Assembly: GCA_016839555.1 (NCBI GenBank) | Contig: JAEOUA010000004.1 | Coordinates: forward strand, 1 to 64,000 | Source of the DNA: Promethearchaeota archaeon | GTDB lineage: Archaea; Asgardarchaeota; Lokiarchaeia; Sigyniarchaeales; SOKP01 | Direction of reading: 5' to 3' | Length of the DNA stretch: 64,000 nt | In this document: positions 1 through 9,120 of the stretch, one piece after another | How the letters are laid out: every line of letters starts with the position of its first letter | How positions within the stretch are numbered: position 1 is the stretch's first letter | Program-made: the position numbers and the translations under genes | The notes under the pieces: model-generated | The model's input: the letters and a program-made list of their open reading frames with translations, nothing else | What the model was told of the DNA's origin: nothing | Database searches by the model: none

Positions 1-76
1 AAAAAAATGAAAAAAAATTGTCTTTTTTGTGACATTTTTCCTCGCTGATAACTTGTGGGCAGTAAAAATTTGTTTG

Positions 77-91
77 TCAGTAAATTACTGA
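77..91. repeat. 15-base perfect palindrome in the leader of the window
   Basis: TCAGTAAATTACTGA reads the same on both strands. Its right half, ATTACTGATC (84-93), recurs as a direct repeat at 109-118, and each copy is followed within ten bases by a run of six T's. No gene is seen in 1-229. The arrangement could be a regulator site or the remains of a repeat element. There is no independent evidence of function, and AT-rich DNA makes short palindromes common. Confidence 0.3.
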
Positions 92-229
92 TCTTGTGTC
101 ATTTTTTAATTACTGATCACATTTTTTGATTATCAGAAAGAAAATTAATAATTTTATAACAGAGCAATATTTAATTAAGATTTAAAATAATTTAAAAATC
201 AAAAAATTCAGTAAGAGTAAGATCCTTTG

Positions 230-1330
230 TTAAATCCAATCTTTATGTCTAAAGAAGATTAGCATGCCAATCCCTATAAGAACCATTATGGCTAAGAGCA
301 AAGGGTATCCCAGAGGTGATCGAAGCTCTGGCATAAATGCAAAATTCATTCCATACAACCCTGCTAAGAATGATAACGGAATAAAAATAGTGGAAATAAT
401 AGTTAATACCTTCATAATATCGTTCATTTTATTACTCACACTTGATAAGTACATTTCAAGCATTCCTGACACAATATCTCGATAATTCTGAAGCGAATCA
501 TTTAATCTGAAGATATGATCGAAAATATCTCTTAAATAAATCTGCATCTCATTTCCAATTAAATCAGATTCTTCTCGCTGGAGTTTATTAACAACCTCTC
601 GCATTGGCCAAACAGATTTTTTAAAATCGATGACAATTTTTCTTAATTTGTATATTGCTTGTAAAGTTTCTATTTTAGGATCTTCTATTAATTTTTCTTC
701 GATTTCTTCAATAAAGTCGCCTAAAGATTCTTCTAAAATAAAATAATTATCTATAATGATATCTATTAATGCATATAATAAATAGTCAGATTTCATATCT
801 CTAATCTTTCCCTTTGGAACTTTAATTCTTTCTAAAATAGGATCGAAAATGTTTGATTTTTGCTCTCTAAATGTAAGAACATAATTCAATCCAAGGATTA
901 GAGAAATTTGCTCCGTTTCAATAGTTTCATAATCCTCATTTTTAATCTTTAATTTTTTTAAAACGATAAAAATCTTTTCCTTATAATCTTCAAATTTTGG
1001 TAGTTGATTAGGATGTAAAATATCTTCCAGAATTAGTGGATGAAGATTAAATTGTTTTCCTATTTCTTCAATCAGACTCACATTTTCTAATCCATCTATT
1101 AAAATCCACCTAATATTAGTATTTTGTATGTCTGAAAGATCGAATTTAGGTTCGGTTAATTCTTGAATTTGATAATCTTCTCTATTATAATCTATAATAG
1201 TTATTTTTGTTTTTCTCTTTTTTTTCTCTCCCGTATAAGTTAAAGTTCCTGGAGGCTGACCAACTTTTTGCAAACTTTTCTTTTTTCTAATATTTCTGAT
1301 TTTTCTACGAGATTTGGAATTATTACTCAT
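230..1330 (-). CDS. corA: CorA-family magnesium/cobalt transporter
   Basis: A 366-residue inner-membrane divalent-cation channel of the CorA family, expected to work as a homopentamer that admits Mg2+ (or Co2+/Ni2+). The family signature Gly-Met-Asn lies at residues 327-329, at the end of the first of two C-terminal membrane helices (about 303-326 and 340-358). The long N-terminal part is the cytoplasmic alpha/beta funnel, rich in Lys and Glu. The first 45 residues are a strongly basic extension (many Lys/Arg) not typical of CorA. The C-terminus ends just after TM2 with a short basic tail, as usual. The gene stands alone, on the opposite strand from the channel genes that follow. Family assignment is firm; ion preference cannot be read from the sequence. 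Confidence 0.93.
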   Translation of the reverse strand: MSNNSKSRRKIRNIRKKKSLQKVGQPPGTLTYTGEKKKRKTKITIIDYNREDYQIQELTEPKFDLSDIQNTNIRWILIDGLENVSLIEEIGKQFNLHPLILEDILHPNQLPKFEDYKEKIFIVLKKLKIKNEDYETIETEQISLILGLNYVLTFREQKSNIFDPILERIKVPKGKIRDMKSDYLLYALIDIIIDNYFILEESLGDFIEEIEEKLIEDPKIETLQAIYKLRKIVIDFKKSVWPMREVVNKLQREESDLIGNEMQIYLRDIFDHIFRLNDSLQNYRDIVSGMLEMYLSSVSNKMNDIMKVLTIISTIFIPLSFLAGLYGMNFAFMPELRSPLGYPLLLAIMVLIGIGMLIFFRHKDWI

Positions 1331-1601
1331 TTTTTTGAGGAATTAATAATGTAGTTCTGTAATAGACCCTTATAAAAAAATTATTTCATTGATTATTTAA
1401 GATTTATTATTTTAGAGGAGAAATTTCTCTTTTTCAAACCTTCAAAATCAAAAGCTAAAATATTTTATTAAAAGTAAATAATTTATTAAATATAAATTAA
1501 AATAAAAGAATTCAATTTTTCATATATGATTTTTTGAATTAGAGAAAAAATAATGAAATTCTTACCAAAACTTAAAAAAAACTTCTTATGGAGATGAAAT
1601 T

Positions 1602-2537
1602 ATGAAAAAGATTTATCAAATAATACTTACCGTTCTTCTAATTATAATCGGTGCTCTAGCGATATATTATTGGGATTACATATTAGAAACGCTAAATGTT
1701 GATCCTGTGCTGGTATATTCTATTATGATTAACATATTTGTATATATAGGACGAACGATACTCATCCGAATTTTAAATTTTGCGTTAGGAACTAGAAAAA
1801 TTCGATTCATATTAGTATTTATCATCAATATCATTTGGATTGTGTTTATATTTGAATTGATTTTTATAATCTCTCCGCAATTGGGCGTTGCTGTCATATC
1901 TTTCTTAGTAGTCGCAATCTCTTTAACTATGGAAGATAGGATAAATACAGTTACATCTGGGATTATGCTTTTATCAGCAAGTTCATTTGATATCGGGGAT
2001 TTAATAGAAACCAATGAAATTCAAGGGATTGTTACCGAAATTAACTTAAGTTATACTAAAATACGCGATTTCTTAGGGATATTCACTTATATTCCTAATA
2101 CTGCTGTCTATAATGCGAGTATAAAAAAGTTTACCCAAAAACTCTCCCGTCTCCCAACACCAGAAGAAGAAGAGAAAATTGAAGCAAAAAGTTATAAGAA
2201 GTTCCTTAAAAAATTAGAAGATATTATTGCAAAAGAGGGGAAATTTACAAGATATATAAAAGTTGTCGAAGTCCCCTACATTGCAGATTTGGAACACGTT
2301 GGGGATCTATTAGAAGAAGTTTTCGATAAATATGAAAAAAGATTGGGAATTAGACCTTATTACTATGCTAATACTACAGTACGGGACCATTTAAGCATTA
2401 CCTTGCAAATTTTGTCAAAAAATCCACAATTGGTTTTAAGAAATACCTATCCATTTATCAAGGATGTTTTATATGCATTATTGTCTGATGAATTAATTGC
2501 TGGATCAAAAAACCAAAGAGAGGAGGGTGGTAAATAG
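1602..2537 (+). CDS. MscS-family small-conductance mechanosensitive channel (first of two)
   Basis: A 311-residue membrane protein with three N-terminal hydrophobic helices (about 5-25, 42-62, 70-95). A pore-lining helix and an MscS beta domain follow; the Phe-Asp-Ile-Gly-Asp signature sits near residue 127 and is followed by the Ile-Pro-Asn turn near 165. The C-terminal half is a mixed alpha/beta cytoplasmic vestibule. MscS channels open on membrane tension and release solutes during osmotic downshock. The ATG has a good upstream GGAGATGA. The stop codon lies one base before the start of a second MscS-like gene, so the two are almost certainly cotranscribed and may form a heteromeric channel. 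The glycine-poor pore helix is less canonical than that of its partner. Confidence 0.85.
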   Translation: MKKIYQIILTVLLIIIGALAIYYWDYILETLNVDPVLVYSIMINIFVYIGRTILIRILNFALGTRKIRFILVFIINIIWIVFIFELIFIISPQLGVAVISFLVVAISLTMEDRINTVTSGIMLLSASSFDIGDLIETNEIQGIVTEINLSYTKIRDFLGIFTYIPNTAVYNASIKKFTQKLSRLPTPEEEEKIEAKSYKKFLKKLEDIIAKEGKFTRYIKVVEVPYIADLEHVGDLLEEVFDKYEKRLGIRPYYYANTTVRDHLSITLQILSKNPQLVLRNTYPFIKDVLYALLSDELIAGSKNQREEGGK

Positions 2538-2538
2538 A

Positions 2539-3408
2539 ATGGCAATATTTGAGACCAATTTTGAAGCTATTGTTTATTTAGGTGTAATATTATTAATACT
2601 TCTCGTTATAAATTGGATATTATCATATAGTCTTAAAAAAATTAAAAAAGTTAGTATTCGACAGAGAACCATTACAAATTTTATTGTAAAAATACTTTCC
2701 GTCATAATATTTGTATATTTTGTATTAGAAGGAGTACCCTATATTGAGACTATTAATCCTTCTTATCTTGCAATTCTTACTACTTCATTTAGCACCGCGC
2801 TTGCTTTTGCATCTAAGGGTATTTTTTCAAATATAGTATCGGGTATTGTTTTATTAGTTACGAGTCCTTTTGATATTGGAGATGTAGTAAAAATTAACGG
2901 AGATCTAGGTGTAATTAGAGAGATTGAATTATTAAGGACGACTATTGAAACTTTTGATAATATTCTAATAAAAAAATCCAATAGTGAAATACTTTCTTCT
3001 AAGGTCACAAATTATTCGGTCGAAGTTGATAATATTGAGCAATTTAAAAAGGTTGATAAGAGCATAGAACAAAAATTAGAAAAAAAGGCGAAACAAAAAA
3101 AGAAATCTGTTTTTGAACGTGCTTTAAAAACTGCCTATGGTACCATCTTGAGCAGAGTAAAGATCGAGAAATTACATAATTTTGTATTTATTATGGAATT
3201 TCCATACAAGGGATTTGATAATATATTAGAAAAAATTGATGATATAATAGAAGATTACCAACCTATTTTCGGGATAAAACCAATATATCAGATATATGAG
3301 TTTGGATTTAGAATCCAAGTTAGATTTAGAATTATAACTGATGATATAAACAAAATATTTAATTTTCAACCCGAATTTGCTGAAGATATTGCGAAAATAA
3401 TTCAATAG
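2539..3408 (+). CDS. MscS-family mechanosensitive channel (second of two)
   Basis: A 289-residue MscS-type channel. The frame is open further upstream to 2497, but the ATG at 2539 is preferred: it follows the previous stop by one base and has a GAGGAGGGTGG ribosome-binding site, which is itself embedded in the last codons of the upstream gene. Three membrane helices lie near residues 8-28, 43-65 and 75-105. The TM3 pore helix has the classic pattern of small residues (Ala, Gly, Ser) followed by Asn and Ser-Gly, then the Phe-Asp-Ile-Gly-Asp beta-domain signature. A Lys-rich stretch lies near 170-195. Translational coupling with the first MscS gene suggests joint function in osmotic adaptation. 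Confidence 0.87.
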   Translation: MAIFETNFEAIVYLGVILLILLVINWILSYSLKKIKKVSIRQRTITNFIVKILSVIIFVYFVLEGVPYIETINPSYLAILTTSFSTALAFASKGIFSNIVSGIVLLVTSPFDIGDVVKINGDLGVIREIELLRTTIETFDNILIKKSNSEILSSKVTNYSVEVDNIEQFKKVDKSIEQKLEKKAKQKKKSVFERALKTAYGTILSRVKIEKLHNFVFIMEFPYKGFDNILEKIDDIIEDYQPIFGIKPIYQIYEFGFRIQVRFRIITDDINKIFNFQPEFAEDIAKIIQ

Positions 3409-3440
3409 TTTTTTTCTTTTTTTCTTTTTCTTATTTTTAT
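3409..3440 (+). terminator. Oligo-T transcription terminator after the MscS pair
   Basis: Directly behind the second MscS stop codon the coding strand carries several long T runs in about 30 bases, the form of intrinsic terminator used by archaeal RNA polymerase. No stem-loop is needed or seen. It fits the end of the two-gene operon and the facing end of the transporter gene on the other strand. Confidence 0.55.
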
Positions 3441-3526
3441 CAATGTTGACCTGATAGAATTCCTAATTAAATTATTGCCTAAAATAACAATAAGGCAATC
3501 ATATTCAAAGAGAAAAAATTGGGGAG

Positions 3527-4930
3527 TTATAATCCCATTTCACTCAACTTTTTAACATTTTCTTGCGCCTTTTCTTTTGATATAGCATACATAAATAAGA
3601 AAATAGTGGCCCCGATTAATAAAATAAACATTGGAATCAATGACATTTGAAAGTTTAATCCCAATTTAGCTTCATAAGTTTGGTTGGTTCCTAAAGATGC
3701 GTCAAATCCGAAAAGAGTACCTATAATTGCAAAAATTAGTGTTTGAAAGAAATAAGAAAATGCGGAAAAGACGCGTAAAACCCCTATGTAGGTGCCCTCT
3801 TCACGTTTTCCGGAATTGACTGCTGCATTATCAATAGCTTCGGCTGTAGCGAGATCAAAAATAACTGTTTGATTGGCACTTGACGTTATTCCAATAATCA
3901 TTAAAATTAAAGTCATTGTTGTTAAACTATTCACGAATAAAAACAGAAAGAAACCAATAACATTTAAAAATAAACTTGTAGTATAGGTCTTTTTTATCCC
4001 AAATTTTTTTGCTACTTTAATCCAAATTGGAACAAAACTTATGGCAACTAAGCTATAAAATAATGCCGGAATACTAGCAACCTCAATAGGTTGTTCTAAA
4101 TTATAAACAACATAAAAATTAAGTCCATATAATACACACGCACCAGCTATAACAAAACAAGTGTTAGAAATAATTAAAGCTACCCAGTTTCTGTCTTTAA
4201 AAATACGATTCAACACTTCTTTTAAAGGAGAGGAACTCTTTCCTGCTTGATCTAATTTTGTTCTGAACGATATCATTTCCCCTGTTTCCTTAACTCCTTT
4301 TAAATATGGAATAGTTAAAATATAAGCTATGATAACAATTATGATACACGTTATCAAGTAAGCAGGGGCACTAAATTCACCCCCCCAGATTCCAATGCTT
4401 AGAGGAATAAAAATAGCTCCAAAAATAAGTGTTAAACCACCGATTATACCTCCAAAAATACTTACTTTCCTTCTATGATATTGTTCTCTAAACATATCTG
4501 GAAATAAAGATTTTTGACTGACTTCATGTAAAGTAAGAAATGTCTCATAAATCGCCATTTGTATAATTAACCAAATGGTGGATATTATTATATCATTTGA
4601 AACTGGAATAAAACATAGAATTAGAAAAATTGGTGTAAACAACACACCAATTATTATCCAAAGATACCTTTTTCCAAATTTTGGCGTATATTTGATTGAA
4701 CGATCGGTTAAATAACCAATAATTGGATCATTAAACGCATCGACAAGAGAATACACTAAATATATAATTGCAATAAATAATTGAGGAATTAATAATACTG
4801 ATACTGCAAAAAATTGAACATTACCCCACATTCCAGTAATTAATCCCGCTACTGGTGCTATTAATGCAAATTGAAAAATTTTCTTATTAGTAATTTCATC
4901 AGAACGAGTTTTATTATCTTTATCATTCAT
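3527..4930 (-). CDS. GPH-family (MelB-like) sugar:cation symporter
   Basis: A 467-residue transporter with about twelve hydrophobic helices in the glycoside-pentoside-hexuronide:cation symporter branch of the major facilitator fold. Near residue 64 it has the family's Asp-Ala-Phe-Asn-Asp-Pro motif followed by Gly-Tyr-Leu-Thr-Asp-Arg, which in MelB carries the cation-binding Asp. A charged loop follows helix 6. GPH carriers import glycosides or free sugars with Na+ or H+. It borders a cluster of sugar-handling enzymes (cupin isomerase, fucosidase, dehydrogenases), so a deoxyhexose or oligosaccharide substrate is likely but not provable here. A long intergenic region with a palindrome (5084-5100) lies upstream. 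Confidence 0.85.
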   Translation of the reverse strand: MNDKDNKTRSDEITNKKIFQFALIAPVAGLITGMWGNVQFFAVSVLLIPQLFIAIIYLVYSLVDAFNDPIIGYLTDRSIKYTPKFGKRYLWIIIGVLFTPIFLILCFIPVSNDIIISTIWLIIQMAIYETFLTLHEVSQKSLFPDMFREQYHRRKVSIFGGIIGGLTLIFGAIFIPLSIGIWGGEFSAPAYLITCIIIVIIAYILTIPYLKGVKETGEMISFRTKLDQAGKSSSPLKEVLNRIFKDRNWVALIISNTCFVIAGACVLYGLNFYVVYNLEQPIEVASIPALFYSLVAISFVPIWIKVAKKFGIKKTYTTSLFLNVIGFFLFLFVNSLTTMTLILMIIGITSSANQTVIFDLATAEAIDNAAVNSGKREEGTYIGVLRVFSAFSYFFQTLIFAIIGTLFGFDASLGTNQTYEAKLGLNFQMSLIPMFILLIGATIFLFMYAISKEKAQENVKKLSEMGL

Positions 4931-5083
4931 AATAATAGTTTTAAGATAGTTTTGAAAAATTTATAAATTATTTTTTCGTTATAAATATCAACTTTATTGT
5001 TTTTAAATGTATAGTTACCCAATGGGATATCTTATATTTGATAATTGTTGAAAGAGCCACACATAAATAGGTTATTTTAGTGA

Positions 5084-5100
5084 GAGGTTATAATAACCTC
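5084..5100. promoter_or_regulatory. Inverted repeat upstream of the sugar symporter gene
   Basis: GAGGTTATAATAACCTC has 7-base arms around a TAA centre, and a further half-site (AGGTTAT) occurs at 5069-5075. It lies about 150 bases upstream of the GPH symporter start and behind the cupin gene. The geometry is that of an operator for a dimeric regulator, but a chance palindrome is possible. No coding remnant was seen in the rest of 4931-5206. Confidence 0.3.
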
Positions 5101-5206
5101 AAGTTATAAGAAAAGTAATTAATAGAACTCTTAAAATCAGGATTTTGATTGAACTCTTCTCGTTTTTTAGGAACTCAAATTATATCAATATGTAATCATA
5201 ATTTTA

Positions 5207-6412
5207 TTAAACTTTTAAGTCTGGATTATTGGGTCCAAAATGTTTTAACATAACAATTGGTTCATTTTCAGAAAGGTTCTCAATAACCACTCCTTTTTTA
5301 GCAGCATTTTCACTGACAAAGAACTCATCATTTGTTAATTGACCAAAGCGTATGAGAGTAGGTGTTTCGATTTTCCAATCATCCATCATTCCATGACCTT
5401 GAACCATAATCATTCCATAAGCAGCACCATCTTTAATGGTTGCTGTGCAACCAGGTAAAATGGTGAGTTCCTTAGCGCTAAAATCATCAGATTTATAACA
5501 TGTCCAATTCTCAATATATCCTTCAGATTTCATTTTTTCAAGATCTTTAACTGATTTTGGAAGCATAAAATGTTTATTATAGAAGTCAGGATCTATATTA
5601 AGATCCCAATCAATTATTTCCATCAAATAATCAATATCTCCTCTTTTTTCTTCAGGGGTATCTTTCCATAATAATTCTTCCGGAACTAATTGACCATGTG
5701 TGAGTGATTCATACATTGCAAAGACATCTGAAGCCTTTTGTGGTTCATAGGTGCAAAGACTTCCAGGGGCATGTAATAGACCTGGTGGAACATTCCACGC
5801 AGTACCAGGTTCAAGCTTGTATGATCTGGAATAATTTACAAGCTTATTGTCTCCTTTTGTAAAGTTTTTAATACATCTTTTAATTTCATCCTTGGTTACA
5901 GATGGTATAAACCCAAAAAATGTATATGGAAAATCCCCTCCGTGATTATTTAGTTGAGGTGGAAAAAAGTAGGCTTCTGGCTTTCCACTTTGATTTACAA
6001 GTTTAGCATGCATTTCACGATGATGAATGTGAAAGGGAAGTGCTCCTTGATTATCAAAGAATTTTGAATAAATTGGCCAAGAATTATATTTCTCCCAAAT
6101 TCGTTTTCCTATTAAAGAATCTTGAAGTTCATTAATAGCATCTTTTAAAAGGAATTTATGAATATCAGAACCATCTTTATAAACAACAAAACTTAAACCT
6201 TCATTGGGAGCGGTTAGAGGACCATTATCAGCTTTCGTTGTTGAAGAGAACCATCGCTCATCTATACCACCTCGAGAAGCACCGAGAGCATAATAATCAT
6301 CCGGGTGAAGTTTTATTCTTCTTCCTGGAATACAAAAAATTCTTGGAACCCATGTAGGTACTAAGCGTAATATTCCATTTCCATCATTAAAAGCTTTTTC
6401 TGCTAATGACAT
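5207..6412 (-). CDS. Mannose-6-phosphate isomerase-like cupin
   Basis: A cupin-fold protein resembling class I phosphomannose isomerases, enzymes that interconvert aldose and ketose phosphates using one Zn2+. Numbered from the upstream GTG at 6430, the likely metal ligands are His134/His136 in a His-Ile-His-His-Arg-Glu stretch, Glu152 in Lys-Pro-Glu-Ala-Tyr-Phe, and His220 in Pro-Pro-Gly-Leu-Leu-His. This matches the family pattern of two His, one Glu and a later His. I prefer the ATG at 6412, which has a GGTGA element upstream; the GTG at 6430 would add six residues. It is divergent from the fucosidase gene across 175 bases, which suggests joint control. The true substrate may be another sugar or sugar acid, since these cupin homologues are often misnamed. 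Confidence 0.72.
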   Translation of the reverse strand: MSLAEKAFNDGNGILRLVPTWVPRIFCIPGRRIKLHPDDYYALGASRGGIDERWFSSTTKADNGPLTAPNEGLSFVVYKDGSDIHKFLLKDAINELQDSLIGKRIWEKYNSWPIYSKFFDNQGALPFHIHHREMHAKLVNQSGKPEAYFFPPQLNNHGGDFPYTFFGFIPSVTKDEIKRCIKNFTKGDNKLVNYSRSYKLEPGTAWNVPPGLLHAPGSLCTYEPQKASDVFAMYESLTHGQLVPEELLWKDTPEEKRGDIDYLMEIIDWDLNIDPDFYNKHFMLPKSVKDLEKMKSEGYIENWTCYKSDDFSAKELTILPGCTATIKDGAAYGMIMVQGHGMMDDWKIETPTLIRFGQLTNDEFFVSENAAKKGVVIENLSENEPIVMLKHFGPNNPDLKV

Positions 6413-6587
6413 AATAGAATAATTCACCACATTTTATTCAATCATTTAATATTAAGATAAATAAATTTCCAATGTATATTAAATCAAACATAAATAATTT
6501 CTAAAGAATAAAAAGTTTAATTAAGTTCAAAATCTTAAATTTAAATTAATTTTAAACAATTATAATTAAAAATATGAAGGGATTAAC

Positions 6588-8051
6588 TTGAAAAAATCCA
6601 TTAGAGCGAACGATTTTGGAGAATGGTGGGAAAAACCAGGATTAGGAATAATGTACCAAATCGAAGCAAGACCAGGATGGATTTGGGATCGAGATTTTGA
6701 TAAATTTAACGCTTCAATGAAAGATGAAAAGGGGAATTTTAGGTTTAATGGTCCTTTTTGTAAGATAAAGGATTGGGTGGAATTTTCAAATAAAGTAGGA
6801 GTAGATTATCATATATTTGAGGTAAAATGGCATGATGGAATTTGTTATTTTGATACTAAATATACCAAATGGAAAACCCCTACTGATTACAGCAAGATTT
6901 TTGCTGAGGAAAGTAAAAAAGCAAACATTCCATTTATGTTCTACTATTCTAGTGTATTTGATCACAACCCTCAGTTTGATGAAATTCAACCTCTTAGGAA
7001 ATTCACTCCCTCCTATATCGCTTTACATCGAGAAAAGAAAGAGGATGTCGTAAAATTCTGTTTAAAATTTACCCAAATGATCGTGAATCTTTTTGTAAAA
7101 CAATTTTTGGATAGAATGAATAAGGGTGAAAAATTTGAAGAATTTAAAAGTAATGATTTGAATATAGATATTAGAAGGTATTCTAAAAAGAACTTTAATA
7201 AGTTATTTAAGGATATTGAAGAAAATCCACCTCAATTTGACTATAATCCAGAACAGTATGAAAAATATCTAGAAAATCAAATGATTGAATTGATTGAAAA
7301 TTATAAGCCTGATGGTATGTGGATGGATTGGTATATGAATCCCTCTTTGAGAGAAGGATCTACAGAATTAATAATGGACTTAATGGAGAAAAAATATCCA
7401 AATGTAATTCTTACATTTAATAACAGTATAAATGAAAATCCGAGATGGTGCCATTATCTTAGCGGGGAAGCGCATACAGTAGAATCAGCTTGGAAACAAG
7501 GTAATGTAATTCGTAAAAAAAAGAAACCATGGGAATTGGTTGGTCCTGCAGCAAAAAGTTGGTTTGATCCATCACCCCGGACGGATCCCCAAGAAATAGG
7601 CAGAATAGCTACAATTATAATGGCAAATGGTGGAAAATTTTGTTTAGGTTTACCTTCTCAAATGAGTGGAAGTTTATATCCAGAACCTACTGAACAATTA
7701 GCGAAATTGGGAAAATGGTATAATCTTAGACGCTCTCTGTTTGTTGAAGCTGTTCCAATGGATTATAAAGGGAAAAATGTTCCTGGAATTATTTTGGATG
7801 ATAAAAATTTCGGAGTTATCGGCAATATTTATGGTTCAGATAACTTAATCCATATTATAAATTTCACAGGTATTCAAAAATCTATAAAAATAGAATTTTC
7901 TTATGAGTCTTGGAAAAATATAGAAAAGATTATCTTAGAGCCAATCAATCAAAAAGTTTCATTCAAATTAGTTGAAAAATATTATAAGGTAGAAATCTCC
8001 GAAAATTTTGTTGATAAAATTGATACTATATTAAGAATAAAAATGAAATAA
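6588..8051 (+). CDS. GH29 family alpha-L-fucosidase
   Basis: A 487-residue glycoside hydrolase of family 29, which removes terminal alpha-L-fucose with retention of configuration. The family's Lys-Trp-His-Asp-Gly stretch with following Tyr-Thr-Lys-Trp lies at residues 80-95 (the fucose-binding His and Trp). The likely nucleophile is Asp247 in Met-Trp-Met-Asp-Trp. The C-terminal 90 residues look like the family's beta-sandwich. No signal peptide is seen, so it probably acts inside the cell on imported oligosaccharide. The start is TTG: it has an AAGGGAT ribosome-binding site five bases upstream, and the first in-frame ATG would remove a conserved N-terminal part. It is next to a decayed alcohol dehydrogenase and a BKACE gene, in line with deoxyhexose breakdown. 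Confidence 0.86.
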   Translation: MKKSIRANDFGEWWEKPGLGIMYQIEARPGWIWDRDFDKFNASMKDEKGNFRFNGPFCKIKDWVEFSNKVGVDYHIFEVKWHDGICYFDTKYTKWKTPTDYSKIFAEESKKANIPFMFYYSSVFDHNPQFDEIQPLRKFTPSYIALHREKKEDVVKFCLKFTQMIVNLFVKQFLDRMNKGEKFEEFKSNDLNIDIRRYSKKNFNKLFKDIEENPPQFDYNPEQYEKYLENQMIELIENYKPDGMWMDWYMNPSLREGSTELIMDLMEKKYPNVILTFNNSINENPRWCHYLSGEAHTVESAWKQGNVIRKKKKPWELVGPAAKSWFDPSPRTDPQEIGRIATIIMANGGKFCLGLPSQMSGSLYPEPTEQLAKLGKWYNLRRSLFVEAVPMDYKGKNVPGIILDDKNFGVIGNIYGSDNLIHIINFTGIQKSIKIEFSYESWKNIEKIILEPINQKVSFKLVEKYYKVEISENFVDKIDTILRIKMK

Positions 8052-8053
8052 AA

Positions 8054-8200
8054 AGGCTGTGATAATTATAAAGAATTATGAAAGTATTAAAATTTGTGAT
8101 TTAAATGAACTACGCCCTAAGAGTGATGTACTGATCAAATCTTCCTTTCCATATGTCGTTTTTTCATAATTCTATATGAGTAGAAGTATTACTTATAATA
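8054..8200 (+). pseudogene. N-terminal remnant of a zinc-type alcohol/polyol dehydrogenase
   Basis: Directly behind the fucosidase stop, the frame beginning Lys-Ala-Val-Ile-Ile-Ile-Lys-Asn-Tyr-Glu resembles the start of medium-chain (MDR) dehydrogenases such as threonine or sorbitol dehydrogenase. It continues with an Arg-Pro-Lys-Ser-Asp-Val-Leu-Ile-Lys segment matching the usual pattern 'Pro-Gly-Glu-Val-Leu-Ile-Lys', and stops near 8170. In the next frame, Ile-Cys-Arg-Phe-Phe-Ile-Ile-Leu-Tyr-Glu looks like the family's Ile-Cys-Gly-(Ser/Thr)-Asp-x-His-x-Tyr-Glu with substitutions. About 45 codons with at least one frameshift remain and no nucleotide-binding domain follows. This reading rests on pattern memory only; a chance resemblance is possible. 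Confidence 0.5.
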
Positions 8201-8283
8201 GTTGAAATCTAATTTTTTTAAGTTGAATTTTACATTGAAAGAAAAAATTTTAATAAACTATAAATTCATTTTATAGAAGAGTT

Positions 8284-9087
8284 ATGAAAGATAATAACAA
8301 AATGATTTTAACGGCTACCACAGCTAATTCTTGGATTTATCCAGAAGTGAAAAATTGGTCAGAAAATTTGGATGATTTAATTAAGGACGTTATTCAATGC
8401 TATGAGGCAGGAGCAACCATCGCTCATGTCCATCTATCTCGGGGAAAAGAGGTCGAGACTGTAAGACGGATAAGAGAACATTGTGATATTATCATTCAAG
8501 CGGGAATGTCCTCTGATAATATCCCCAAAAGAAAGGGCGATTTCAAGGCAAGACCAGATATGATGTCTATAATTCTTAATCATCATGATGAACATTTTAC
8601 ACAAATTAGCGTGAATAAGCTTCACACACTCGAAGAATTGGAAGAATACTGTAAAAAATGCGCCGAATTTAATATAAAACCAGAATGGGAAGTATGGCAT
8701 ACGGGGAGTTATTGGAATTTAAATTATTTAATTGACAAAAAATTAATTAACCCTCCGCATGTATTGACGTTATTTTTCAATTGGCCCGGGGGCACATGGT
8801 CGCCAGCAACTGCAGATGAATATTTGCATAGAATTAAATATATGCCAGAAAATTGTGTGCATACAATTAGCGTAATGGGAGAAGAACAAACTAAGATAGC
8901 TACCTTAGCTATATCAAAAGGAGGCAATGTACGAGTAGGAACAGAGGATTTTCCTTTTTTAAAAAAAGGTATTCCTGCAAAAAATAACGCAGAAATAGTT
9001 GCTAGAATGAAAAGAATTAGTGAAGAAATGGGAAGGGAGGTGGCGACACCCTCCGAAGGAAGAGAAATTTTAGGATTAAACTATTAA
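8284..9087 (+). CDS. BKACE (DUF849) beta-keto acid cleavage enzyme
   Basis: A 267-residue TIM-barrel enzyme of the BKACE family (3-keto-5-aminohexanoate cleavage enzyme type). Family members condense a beta-keto acid with acetyl-CoA and split it into acetoacetate and a new acyl-CoA. Visible hallmarks are the Zn2+-binding His48-x-His50 in the Ala-His-Val-His-Leu-Ser stretch after beta-strand 2, and the C-terminal Val-Arg-Val-Gly-Thr-Glu-Asp with Glu221. The usual Arg after His-x-His-Leu is Ser here, which could indicate altered substrate choice. The Thr-Ala-Thr-Thr N-terminal strand fits the family. It lies 33 bases before an SDR dehydrogenase, so a secondary alcohol oxidised to a beta-keto acid and then cleaved is a plausible two-step route. 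Substrate unknown. Confidence 0.83.
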   Translation: MKDNNKMILTATTANSWIYPEVKNWSENLDDLIKDVIQCYEAGATIAHVHLSRGKEVETVRRIREHCDIIIQAGMSSDNIPKRKGDFKARPDMMSIILNHHDEHFTQISVNKLHTLEELEEYCKKCAEFNIKPEWEVWHTGSYWNLNYLIDKKLINPPHVLTLFFNWPGGTWSPATADEYLHRIKYMPENCVHTISVMGEEQTKIATLAISKGGNVRVGTEDFPFLKKGIPAKNNAEIVARMKRISEEMGREVATPSEGREILGLNY

Positions 9088-9120
9088 ATATACGAGAAAA
9101 AAGAAGATTAAGGTAATAAT

